Below are positions 1 to 12,800 of a DNA stretch of 64,000 nucleotides, one piece after another. Each line of letters opens with the position of its first letter. Position 1 is the stretch's first letter. The DNA is from Stichopus chloronotus. Lineage: Eukaryota > Echinodermata > Holothuroidea > Aspidochirotida > Stichopodidae. Below the pieces are notes generated by a model. That model saw only the letters and a list, made by a program, of their open reading frames with translations, was not told the DNA's origin and did no database searches. The stretch lies in NCBI GenBank assembly GCA_021234535.1, contig CM037830.1:7443252-7507251 (forward strand), in the 5' to 3' direction. Both the position numbers and the translations under genes were made by a program.

Positions 1-784
1 CTGAGGAAGTACTCCCATATATCTATGAATAAAACAGAAAGTCCAAGCAAACTGAAGCATGAAACAAGAGATCCCTGGGCTGAGATTTAGTCTTGTGATC
101 CTGGAGGTTCAGGACCAGTCCGTGTGAACGTTGGACTTGTGCACATGATGTTGAGGTCATCAAGGTGTAATTGTTGTACATCTGCATACACTGTAAACTC
201 TGCATTTCTTCTGACTCTTGTAGAAATTTAAAAAAATAGAAAGGTAGCTTGAGCTGATGAACTCTTTCAGAATATAAGGAATCACTCAATGCACTATGCC
301 AAGTTAGCCATTTAATAAATTTCTCGCTGGCCAAAGACAATTTCGCAGGAAATGCTGTCTGCATGCTTCCCAACACCAATTGAGGGAAACGCGCAAGTGA
401 AATCCGATACCTCTCTCAGGGCAAAATAAGCTGATGAAAATGTTTATCTTAACCACTTGTTTGAATGTTCCCCTCCTTCCTCCACGTCATTTCAAAGTCA
501 ACGTAATTAAATCATGCAACACACACTATATGTTCTTCTCATTGCATCGTCTTCCACATTTTCCATTTACATCCGTTTCTCCGAATTTTCCTGTTTTGCC
601 AATTTTAATTGATTCCCCATCGCTCGTTCCTTTCTGTCAGCTAGGAAGTCATGGATTGCTTTGCATTCCCACCAGTGAAACAAAACCATGTCGACGCCTG
701 CGACAGTTATTTTGTGTTTTATGAATAGTTCATGTCATAACATCAAACATTGTTTGATGGTTTCTATCTGTTTTCTCTTTGCAG
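1..784 (+). other. CERK intron, 5' truncated by window edge
   Basis: This is non-coding sequence before the 785 acceptor. I see no gene or recognisable repeat in it. Confidence 0.7.
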
Positions 785-848
785 TCACAAATTATCAACA
801 GGAGGCGAGAGAACTCGTCCTGGAGAGAAATCTGTCAGAGTATGATGG
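785..848 (+). CDS. CERK: CERK exon before the GGDG loop
   Basis: This 64-nt exon reads TNYQQEARELVLERN then LSEYDG, matching the helix before the glycine-rich loop in CERK (human has TEHANQAKETLYE and KYDG at this point). The acceptor is ctctttgcag and the donor is gtaagt. It begins with the last two bases of a codon and ends with two bases of the Gly codon completed in the next exon. It is the first exon inside the window. Confidence 0.85.
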
Positions 849-3800
849 GTAAGTCATTTGAAATTTACATAGTGATTGTCTTATTAACTTAACAGAGTTG
901 AAGAACTGTGGATAAAAAGGTGCATGCGTGGATGGTGAAGCCATCGGGAAATTTCCCCCTCCCACTCTCACTAAAAAAGAGAAAAGATCTTGTTATTTTA
1001 ACATTCTGTATCCTTCAGCTAAATATCACAAATGGTTAAATTTGGATACTGCAGTTTATGGGTAGCTAGAAGCTCCTCATCCAAAGCGAACCTTTTCTTG
1101 TCAAGTTTGAATTTTTTTATTGGCATAATGGAAAGATGGGTGGGAAAGAGGGAAGCAATGGGTACATTGCCCATACCCCCAGGGGAGGGGTGGACTGAGT
1201 GGGAGAGTAATTGCCTTTATTTCAGTCTCAGAACTCAAATTCTGCTATTGATATTGACAGCTGCCATTTTGTTTTCTACTTTATATCTCTTCTCAGCACA
1301 TAGCATCTCCAAGGGAAATCATAAACTTGAAAAAAAAAAAGGAAAGGAAAGATAACATCAACTTGTTCAAGTGAAAGTGTCAATTTTAGGCCTGTGTTCT
1401 AAAAATTAAAGAATACTTTGTTGCACTTTGCAAGGACAGAGAGACAATCTGAGGGGCCTTTTCATCCGAAAATTCTCTCTCTGTATGCTACAGTGCGTGT
1501 CATTTGATAGTGGAGCACCTTTGCTTAGATTGAGTGTTAATTATTGCTTATGCCCAACTTCCTCTTCCTCCCCCTGCCCTGTGAAAAAAAGGCTGGCTAT
1601 ATGCCACTGTATCAAAGTTCTTATGGGAAGTAAAAAACTTCCCGCCTATTGATCTTCTTTCTGTGGTCACCTATGTCTAAGGAGACATTGCCCTACCAAA
1701 TATTTGGTTTCATTTGTTTGTTTTTTTTTTGTTTTTGTTTTTTGTCAATAGTTGATCAGTGATAAATGTAGCCCCTTACTTAAAACTGCAGAATTATAGT
1801 GTATACAGTGTTCTTCTACTTTTGTTATGAGAGGAACATTTAGACTGCAGTAAATAGTCAAAAAATTTTATCGCACATTTGATTGTAAGTTATCTTTAAC
1901 ATACTGCCTGCTATATGTTGACTCTGTATTACTCACTGGTTGTTGCTGCAGCCCCACAATCTCCTCCAATCTTATATATCTGTCAGCCAGTAACCAACAT
2001 CTTAAAATTCATTTTCTGGTTAAAAGGTTAATAGGTAACATGAACAAATTGTCAAAAACGGAAACCATGGGTTAATTATAAACAAAGAATGATTTTTTTT
2101 AATGTAGACCAGTTTATTTGCAATCCACTTTTACAAATAAGGTAAGACAACCACAGATCATCACTTTTGTGTGTCCATTTTAAACTAGTGAAAAACATAA
2201 CAGTACAGTTAAAATTGCTGCATATTTCACATCAAACAATGAATGTGGATGACTATTGAACAGAAAGTTGATGTGACCATGAGTTTCCAAACCTTAACCT
2301 TCTGTATGCGTGCAAGTCCAGATTTGATCCGGTGGTTGAGCAAGATTAATGAGACTTGACTTACCTTGAAGAGCTCAAAACATATTCAATTAGCTGACAT
2401 ACTCTTATAACATGGCTACAATATGTGAAGCAGTTTTTTTTTTTTCTTTTTTTTTACAACAAAATGGAGTCCTGTCTGATTTAAATTTTGGTGCTTCTTT
2501 GACCATAAATTTCCACATGTAATATGTAAACAGAAACAGTTTGCCAGAAGGCACAGATAGACAGATCTAGGATACTGTCAAAGGTAGTCCTGGAAGGCAA
2601 TTCCACCTTCCTATACATCTGTCCCTCAAGGTGGGTTTTATGTCGTTTCCTAGGTAGAGCTTTGCAAACAACATCCTCAGCATTGAACTCCCTGGAAGAT
2701 TGTTGTATCCCGAACAGCTCTCATACTGTATGGCCCGTTGCAGAGTAACTATCTGCCTTAGTTTCCTGGCTTGATCATTGTCCCTGTAATTTAGATATCA
2801 CCCAACTTTTCTCTCTTTGTTCGGATTGCTTGAGGTGATGCAACTTCTCCTCTCTTCTGTGGACCTACTTGGATTTTACTCAGTATCCCCACATGTTGAC
2901 AATCTATACAAGGATACAATTGCAAATAGCAGTAAGAGCATGCGAAGCATTGAAATAATTAAAAGAACAAAGGAAATTAAAGAACGAAGGAAGAAATACT
3001 ATAGCATAGGATTGTTAAAGTGTGTTATCTGCTGAAAGCCTCTTTTTATCATGTTGATGGAGTTGAGGTAACATTCTACGATGATACTGGCTTTACACTG
3101 TAATGCAATATTGCAGCAAACACAGAATCTGTACTATTTAATACAGAGCAATGCAAACTTGGTCAAGTGTGACCATGTATCCGGTACATACTGTGCATGC
3201 ACAGCAATCTATACCTGTTAATCAAGCTATTAGGTGCCTGTACTCATGTTGGTTAATTTATACCTAGCAGGAGAATGAACTTTTATCTCTTTAAATGCCA
3301 CAATCAAATTTGGACTTTGTCCTGTGTTTAATAGCTTGTTGTTTTTATATTAATGATTAATTTGTTGAAACTGTCGTAATGAGGTCCAAGCTTTTTCCTG
3401 TCTGTCATGCATTGCATTTTTCCCTCCCGTTTGGCACTTGTCTGAATGAGATATGACTTTGACATGTGTTCAAGGACATTTGTTGGGATTATTGGGATAG
3501 CATGTCTACCTTTTTGTTTTTGCTTTTGTTTTTTTACTTGCTTATTGAGAAGAATTCCAGGTAACCTTGAGGGCTTATCTTTTGTAACTCTTGTTTTTTT
3601 GTTGATTTCTTTTCAGAGGAGGTACAATTAATTTGAGTTCTGGTTCAAAAAAAGGGAAAACCACTGAAAATGCCACTAATGCTAATGGGGAAAGCATACA
3701 GCTACAGTAGAAATGAAATTTAAAAATTAATCATCTGATGGTAATACCCCTTTGGATTGCCTTGAAATGTGCCAGCGTGTTATAGTATGATTGTGCTTGA

Positions 3801-6800
3801 AACATGGAATCTTATATATCTTTTAATCAAACAAAGTTGCAATTTGCAGTGCAGGAAACATATCTTATTTCAGCAGATTACAGATGTTCAAATCTTGTTG
3901 TGGACATTATATGTAACCAGTTTTATTATTGGGGTCCCTCATGCACAGGAATTTGTCAAATATCCACCTTATGTGAATGTTATGACCATTTCATTGAGTT
4001 TTATATATTGAAGGTGCAAGGAGGAAGCTTAAAGTGATTGTGTGCGTAGGCAAAAAGAGAAAACATTGAAATTTCATCTCCAAAAGTTTGGTAAGGCTTT
4101 CAATTTCACCATTCAGACAATGTCGAAAAATAGATAGGTTTCAGTTGGTTAATTCTGCCATATGATTTCAAATTCTTCTAACGTGAGGACAAAAATGTAG
4201 AATACATTAATGTAGTGGTTGACAGTTTTCATTCAAATCAAAGGTGTGCGTTTTTGAACAAGCCAATGGGAAGTATACTAGTACTGAATATTCAGTTAGT
4301 CAAAACAACTAAGGGTCACTGACGTCGCAATGTTGTGATCACTTCGTAGGTTATTTGTAAATACAGCGCTTTCTTTCACCAAATAATAAAATTCCTAATA
4401 CTGACCAAGGAGCGATGACTTGAGTAGTATGTTTTTGATAAACCAGTGAGACCTGTACTGTTGCATATTCATTACGTAGGCGCTTATTGTAAAAACCATT
4501 AATTTTCAAGTACGATTTCTGTTTTTTACTATTTTATGCCAAACCCGTTGCTTTTCAAAGTAGTTACTGTCATTTTCCTTCATTAAAAGACGTAGTCCGT
4601 CCATGTAGAAACTCGCGGGAACATTTAAAAAGTTAAGATCAAATATTATCTTATCCTTCTGGTTTTTTAGTACACATGCAATCACTTTAAGTGTCCAGCA
4701 CTGTTAGCTGCTTTTTCTTTTCTGTTTTGAATATTTAATGCTCACATATTGCAAGGATTTTGTTCCATTACACATTGCTATGTACATGTCAAGACCAGCA
4801 ATGGTGTTTGCTGCACTGTGATAACTAGTTCCCAGGGAATAAGCAGTTGCCCCAACTTTATTCTGAAGCATCAGCTAAATCTTACAAATCTCCTCTTTTA
4901 TACCTTGCAAATATATTTCAGGATATTTCAATTAAATTCTGTATTCAAAGTAAACAAATTCCTTGCATAAATTTAGCAATCCAGTCACAAAAATCTTATC
5001 ACTTGGTGAAAAAGAGCCATCCATGAAGTAGGATATACAGTAGGTCTACAGTATACTAATATAACTTGGGATGACTGCATTTTGCCGTTAACAGAACTGA
5101 GTCCCTCTCACAGTTTCATTGATAATTAATCATGATGTTTGAGAAGTGCAGTGTACAGTAGTGCAGGAGCATACTGTATGGATTTGTTGAAAGGTATGCT
5201 TACGGTAGGCTCCACTTGCACTGTATAACTTCTACTGCAATTTCACACATGCCCACTTACTGTTATTGTAGGGAAATTTTATACGTTTAAAACCAGATAA
5301 CTGTTCAAATGGTCATTACATTTGGGGCTATTATAGTTACAACCTGCCATTATGATAGAAAAAAGAAGAACTTGAAGTCACATTTCTTCACTTTCCTGTC
5401 TCGATCAGCTGAATGGTTATAACTCGTCGATGTGCAATGTATTGCAAATACTGTGATAAACTGTGTCACTTACATGTGTTGTACTGTACCTATTTATGTA
5501 AATAAAATTTATTGACTCTCAAAAATAGGAAATTGCAACGTTGAAAAGTTAGTTATATGTGGATCAAGTCAACCCAGGCTGAATGCAAATCTTTTCATTA
5601 GTTGTTTGCCATAATTTGATCGCCAATGTCATGCTTTGCACTGGGGTAAAAGTTGTCTATATGTCAGTCCAGAAATTAAGCATTCTAGTAGTTTTAGAAT
5701 ATATATATCGAAAGTTAAGTCGAAAATTACTAACAGGATTTCTTCAGACACTTAGAATGAAGAAGAGATATGGACCTGTATGTATTTGGGAAGACTTACT
5801 CTCGAGAGTGATGTAGATGTGAGAAAATCTTCTCTTAAGGGGACCTTAAATCTAAATTCAGCACATTTAAAGCCAGTACATGGACAAGTTTTTAAATTTT
5901 TATCTCTAGTGATATAAGAATCTCAAAATTTACAGTCCTATTTGCAACTAGTATAATATGAAATCTTCAACTTTACATACATGTTAATTCCACCGCTCAA
6001 TACATGCACAGTCTCGTTATCCCATTTAGCTTCACTGTATTTTGATGGAAGCTTGGATAGCCATTCCAGTTGCATGGCCATTTATTTGCCGAGGTTTTTG
6101 AGTTTTTACGGTGAGAACTTGTCTGATCGAATTTATCAAGCTGAGATAATTGAGTCCTCTGACTGAACATTTGCAATTATGTCGTCTGAATCCTGTGACA
6201 GATACTGATGATTGGGTAAATTTACACAGTCAAATACTGGTGTGTTTGCTAATCCTCGTATACATGCTTTTCTGTTGCTATATCGCTTTGGCTGTCGTGT
6301 TTTGCATCCATCAGAACGTTGATGTTGCATTTTGACATCCTGCAGAGCCATGTGTGTCATTAAACAACTAACTGAAGCAGTTGAATGTTGAATATTTTCT
6401 GTGTGCTTCTGGGTCATGGAAGTACTTAAAAATACTTTTAACATTGATACTTAGTTAATTCAATTAAGTGTTATAGAGGGTAACTTTTGATCATGAAAGT
6501 GTTCCTGATTCATCCATGCTTGATACTGTAGCTGTCCTGGGTGTTTTAGAGAATATTTTCTAAGATGTCCATGTACAGAGCTAGTATTGCCCACTTCGAC
6601 TTCCTTTATATGCTACTTCCTTACCTGTCCCCCCCCCTCCCAGTTTAAGTGCACCTCACTTTACAATTTAAGAAGTGGGCTTTGCCAAATCAGACCATAC
6701 CTCTATTTATAGGTTATTGCAAAGGTTTCAGGACATCTGTAGTGCTGTTTAAGTTGTATTGTCGTATGCACAGTTAAGTTCGTACTCAGAAATATATCAT

Positions 6801-9800
6801 GTACTTAAAGTTTGAATTTTCATCCCTCATGAATTGCTTACAGTGTGTGCTAATTATCATTTGTCTCTGGCTCCCCGTAAAGTTACAGAGTCTTTGCTCA
6901 CACTGTATGTACCCTGCCAAATCCAGACTGGGGTAAAACAACAGTACCACCATAGATCTGAGTGACACCTTGGCGTTAATTTAACCCTCTCTTAAACTAA
7001 AAATAGCAATCGTTCCTTGGTGTCTGTTTCAGTTTTATTCATAGACATATAGTGTGTTTATCTTTACAGCGAGTTCATGTAGAAGTGTTTGTGCATCCAA
7101 TGTAAATAGCTTGTCATTCATGTTTTGATAAATGCAAATCCCCTTTTAAAAATGCAAGTCAAGTATAAAATGGCAATGAAATTAACAGCCAGTAACTGCA
7201 GACCACACAGAAATAAATGTATGTGCTATAATTGTTAACGCAAGTCCATGTTCTTCTTCTGTGACGTTGTTTAATTGCCACTTGGAAAACAATTTTAATA
7301 TGGATGGAGGAAGAGCTAGCTGTTTTGTAAGATGGTGTTTTCTGGAAAGGGGTTGGGAGAGGGAAGGGGAATTCGGTGAGGGGTAGGAGATGGAAGATAA
7401 CAGGGACCAAATGTTCAACAGATTGGCAGGTTAACCATGTATGGTAATACCACTGGCTACCTGAATCTGATTGGCACAATGTTCAACAACTGTACTACTG
7501 TATGTGAAGATTATAATGTGGAATATGACTAGTAGTGGAACTACGGAGAGTGGCATATTGGAAGCTATGTGTCTTTGTCAGATTTTCTCTGTTGCCCTTC
7601 AGCTGTCCTCAACACACATCCAGTTAAGTTGTGCACTCTCTCCTGCTCTGGTTTTAAAAACAAAGCAATGGTTTTCTCAAAGATATTATCTCTATTCCTG
7701 AATTTTCCCACATTTTGTGGCTTCAGCCAAAATTCAGAAAAGATGATTACTTCATTAGAGATATAATATCATAGATGATTTGCAATAAGCGTTGAAAATG
7801 CTGCATATATATTCAAGTGCATATTCAGACTCAATTTTTTAGCCAGAGGGATCAGTTTTTCCTTGATGTACATGCATACTGTAAGTTTTTTGAGACTTAC
7901 TTCTCAAGTTTTTGACCTAGTTACTATGCCTTGTTATGGTGAAACCTTCTCTTCCTACATATTCTTGAATCTTGACTTATTTACGTGGTATTTCAGTTAT
8001 TCAGCAACTGAGACCATATGCACTTAACATATACATATTGCAGTTGATGTGTTCCTTCAACACCATCATCGCAGTGGTATGGAATATTTACACTTTTTAT
8101 TGCTTCTTTTTGCATTATATGTAAAAAAGATGAGGGTACCTTTCCCCACAGCATCAAATATGTGAACTGCTTCTGAGTAATATGTGAGGTGTATATTAAG
8201 TGGTTGAAATTTTTTTCTCACCATACCATCGTACGGTGGCAGGATCATCGCAAGTTGTGCCGTGGGTTTTACACAACCAAGTAATGACATTGAATGGAAC
8301 ATGAAAATGGAACATAAGCTCTTTATTTCAATGATTAGAATTGGATGAGCCTGTTTCCATTTTACCTATAGCAACAAAACCTCTGAGATGTCGATACTCA
8401 GCATCGATGATGTATGATATCCGAGGGTGCTAGTCGTTATCTTATGTTGTTGTGCTTCAAAGAGATCATATTTAAAAGCTAAAGGGAAGTCTGTCATTAT
8501 CGGCAACTTCGTTTGTCGGGTACTTAACCGTGGAATTATTTAAGGCTCAAAAGTTTCTGCTCAATCCATCCAAATTTGACTGACTGAGATCACACTAAAC
8601 ATCAAGTCCTTAAACATCAGTTACTTATTAGTTAACAATTGAAGTTACCTTTGAGTGTCATTCCTAGCTCTTTAATATACGAGCATGTCAGGGTAATTGG
8701 AAATTGGTTCGTGAATTTCTTGTATTAAGAATTGTAAGTCTGAATGACTTGTGGAAGACACGCTATATAGGTTGTTCTCACTTTGAATTATTACAGCATT
8801 GTTGGTGTCGGTGGTGATGGCACAGTCAATGAAATCGTCAATGCCCTCTTGACAAGAACTCAAAATGAAGCAGACCTAGACCTTGATGATCCAGAAGTTC
8901 AACTGGTTCGACCAAAACTGAAAATCGGAATCATTCCAGCAGGTGAGTGTACCAGTGTAGCTTGCTTACTGGAATTAAATTTGTGAAAGCAGCAATCAGT
9001 ATTGTTTAAAGCAGCAATCATGTTGATGAAAGTGGCAATTAGTATTTCTGAAAGCAGCAATCGGCATTGACTAAAGCAGCAATTGGGTATTTGTTTTGTA
9101 AGTGTTTGTGTTCTGATTTTCTGCAAGATGAAACATCATAAAATGAACCTATATGCTGCATCATATGCATTGCTCATAACCATAAGTTTGGTGATGAAAA
9201 TTTTGGGGATCAAAGTTGGCTCTAGCACAGTTATGATCTAAATTTTTCCTAATTTTGTAACCTGTTTTGAAGATATGACTTTTTCAAAGTTTGATGAAAA
9301 AGCAAAACAGATGATGTGGAGTATTGCACAGTGGCAGCATTTCTTTTGTTAGCTCTGTATATTTTGCCTCTTTAATCACTGGGTTTCACATTGGTTAATG
9401 ATATTGACATTTTTGAAGAAGAACATATATGCGTCCAAAATGAAACCCCCAGGGCTATAAAATTCTCAGTTGTCCTTGAAATAAATGTCCAATAAACAAA
9501 CGATAGCATAAGACATACAGAAGCTCTTATCTTGACATCATAAATTTGCATACTTAGAGTACTAATATACTTACAATATTAATTAATGATGCAGCAGGGA
9601 GACATTAATTTGCCTGAGAGATTGTCAATATTTGATAGATTTTGATTAAATTTGTGGCTATTTTCAGCATTTTCAATAATTAAAACACCCATTACTCTGA
9701 AATGTCATTTTCATGTCACATGACCTTTAAAGGTCTGTTACCTTCAAACTGGAGTGAGTCGGTTGAATTTTAATATCCTTCAGGACAGAGACAATGAATA

Positions 9801-12800
9801 CAGTACATAGGGCAGTGCTCATCGTACGTCAGTAGAATTAAATTTCATGTTGCGTGAGTGAAAATGTTCTTGTTGGGTCATGTTTTGACTTAAGAAAATA
9901 ATTCACCACGTGAAATTATCCTTAAAGCAACATTACTGCTCTGTAGAAAAAGTGAAGGTTGTTCAAGAGTGCAGTAGAGATAGTTGACAAACAAATTTCA
10001 GTCAAAGTCTGATGGCCAGGCGGCATCGGCGATTTCCAAGTCGCTGCAAAATGATCCTGAAAGGATGTACATATGACGAGTTTCAACGTCGGTGAATTCG
10101 AATAGATGAAGTGTAAGTGTCTATTGTAGATGGAATCCACAAAATCTTTGAAAATTCTCTTCGTTGTTAGGAACACCTCAACAGGTGATGTACGCTACTG
10201 TGACTCTGATGCTTCTCGTTCGTGACGAAAACTCTAACCTAATTCCCCGTAATGGCCTTTTATCAATTCAATAAGACAGTGCTTTGGTTTTCTTCTTGTT
10301 GCTAGCAAAGTTTCACCCTGGTTGAAAAAAAAAGGACTTGAAATGTGTTTGGTTTTCATTTTACCTTAATTCAACTTTGACTTTGCAAACTTTCTGATAA
10401 CATGCTTGTGCACTGCTAGGAAAACTGCATTTAGGCTAAATATTCAATATTCTTTTGCTGATATTTCTCATTCACATCGTCATCAAGATTTGAAATCAGG
10501 CCAAATTATGTGCCTTTCGTGACTGGATGACAGGATTTTCTGTTTTCAGGTTGTGGTGATGTTTTCGTTAAAAGAATTGTGTGCCAAGAAGCCATAAACT
10601 CACATTTAAACGCTGCAGGGGATTTAGCCTTTAGGATGAATTCAACTGTTAAAGTGCATGTGATATGACAAACAAATGTTGGGGTGTTGACGGAATTAAT
10701 CATTATAAATGTTGAAAGTATGATTTTCACCAAGTTCATTAAATATTGGCTATTTTACAAACAAATTTCTGTTCTTCAATTGCAGCATGAAAACATCAAC
10801 CAAATAATTTGCAAATTTGTGATTTTGATTGAGTGACTTTATGGTATGCCTTATATTATCTTTTGCTTATACAGCCTTTATTTCAAGGACAATTGAGATT
10901 TTTATATAGACAAGAAGCTTTTGTTTTGGAAGTGTATATTGTCTCTTTCAAAATGTTGATATCACTTGCCAATGTGGAAAGCTAAATTACCAGTAATTAA
11001 GAGTTAATAGTGTAGGCCTAACAAAAATACTGACACCGTGCAACACTTCATATCATCATTTTTGCAAAAGAAATCTCAAAAGCAATCTCAGAATTGGTAG
11101 TTGATAGAAACACAAATCCAACAGATTGTCATTATAGGGTTTCATGCCACAACTTCTGAATAAAGTCCCATTTTTTTCTAGAAACTTGTCACATGGTCTT
11201 CAAGTTGTTCACAGATGGTGTAAATTTGTTTTCCTGTGACCGATGACATTGGATTTCAAATGTAGGTTTAATGAGAAACATATTGTGAATATTAAAAGGA
11301 CGTGATTGATGAAGCAGAGGCATTGCCAACCCAAGGCAGTCTTTTTCTGTTTTGAATGAGGCCATATTGGCACAGCTGTTTCATAATCATAGCAGTGCAG
11401 AGGCCCTAATGAGGATGACTGTCGGTGACATTAGATCAGATTAATAAAATATTCAGGCAATGATGAGCGAAGGGCTTCTTATATGAAGGAGCATGTTTTC
11501 ACTGCAAGGTCTTCAAAACTCACCCCAAGATCCATGTCCATATCTGAAAGCAAGTTAATGAAGCAAACAGATTAAAAAGAAAAAAAAACAAAGAAAGAAG
11601 TTTGAAGAAAGATTGCGTTGGTCAAGAAGGATTTCCAATTACCACAATGTTACAAAATGTCACATAACACCAGAAAATTACCGTATAAAGTCTTTGTTGC
11701 CCTTTGAGCTCGAAGGTGCCTATTTATCCCTGAAATTTGAAACTTATACTGAATTTACTGTAGATTGAGGTGAAAATATTTGAAAGCAAACATCACAACT
11801 CTTAAACTGTTGCCATGTTTCTTAAAAGCCAGTTGAAATTATAAAAGAATACAGAGAATATTCAATTATTTTGGCTGTTATGACAGCACCAACTTCCTAT
11901 TATGCAATATGCCACTGTGAAATAGATATATTTGTGTGAAAATTCATATATTCTAAAGAGAGCTTGTTATTGAAATCTGGCTTTACAAAATTTTCCAAAT
12001 TTTGGTTTTACCAGAATACTTTGAAAAGTATATAAGTGATTAAGTTTGAACTTTGGTAAGGTTGTGCATAATGCAATATTTTCCAAAATGTATTGGTTGT
12101 ATGGTAAATTGAGTCAAATTCACTGATTTTTTAGGAAAAAAGCCAATTTTGCCCCAAAATTTGGTATTTTCAGTATATCCGGAGAAGTGTTGGGGCATTT
12201 ATTGCAAAATTTTTCAATGATTTATCTGAGAATGTAATATTCAAGGTATATCATTTTTATAGTAAAGAGAGTGAAATTTGCTGAATTTTGAGAAAAGCCA
12301 GTTTTGCCCCCTAAAATTTGTATTTTCCATTTTATATCTTGAGAGCTAATTGCGCATTACATGCAAAATTTTGCAAGGCCGTTCCTTTGAACACGATAAT
12401 GAAAATACAGTATATCACTCTTCTAGTATTTAACTAATATTAAAGGTATACACTTTTATAGTAAAGAGAGTCAGTGAATTTTGCTGATTTTTTAGGAAAG
12501 AAAGCCAATTTTGCCCCAAAATTTGTATTTCCAGCATTTCTTGAGAACTATTAGAAAACTTGAAAATTTGTGAGGACTCACCTAAGAACATATTGTTTAA
12601 CATAATATTAATGTAAGGGTAAATCTAGTGAAATTTCAGTACTGATATTTAAGAAAGCCAATTTTGCCTCAAAATTTGGATTTTCACTATATCTTGAGAG
12701 CTAATTGAGCATATATATACGCAAACTTTCTCAAGACCGTCCCTATGAACACAATAATGAAAACTGAGTATATCACTCTTATTGTAAACTGGTGAAATTG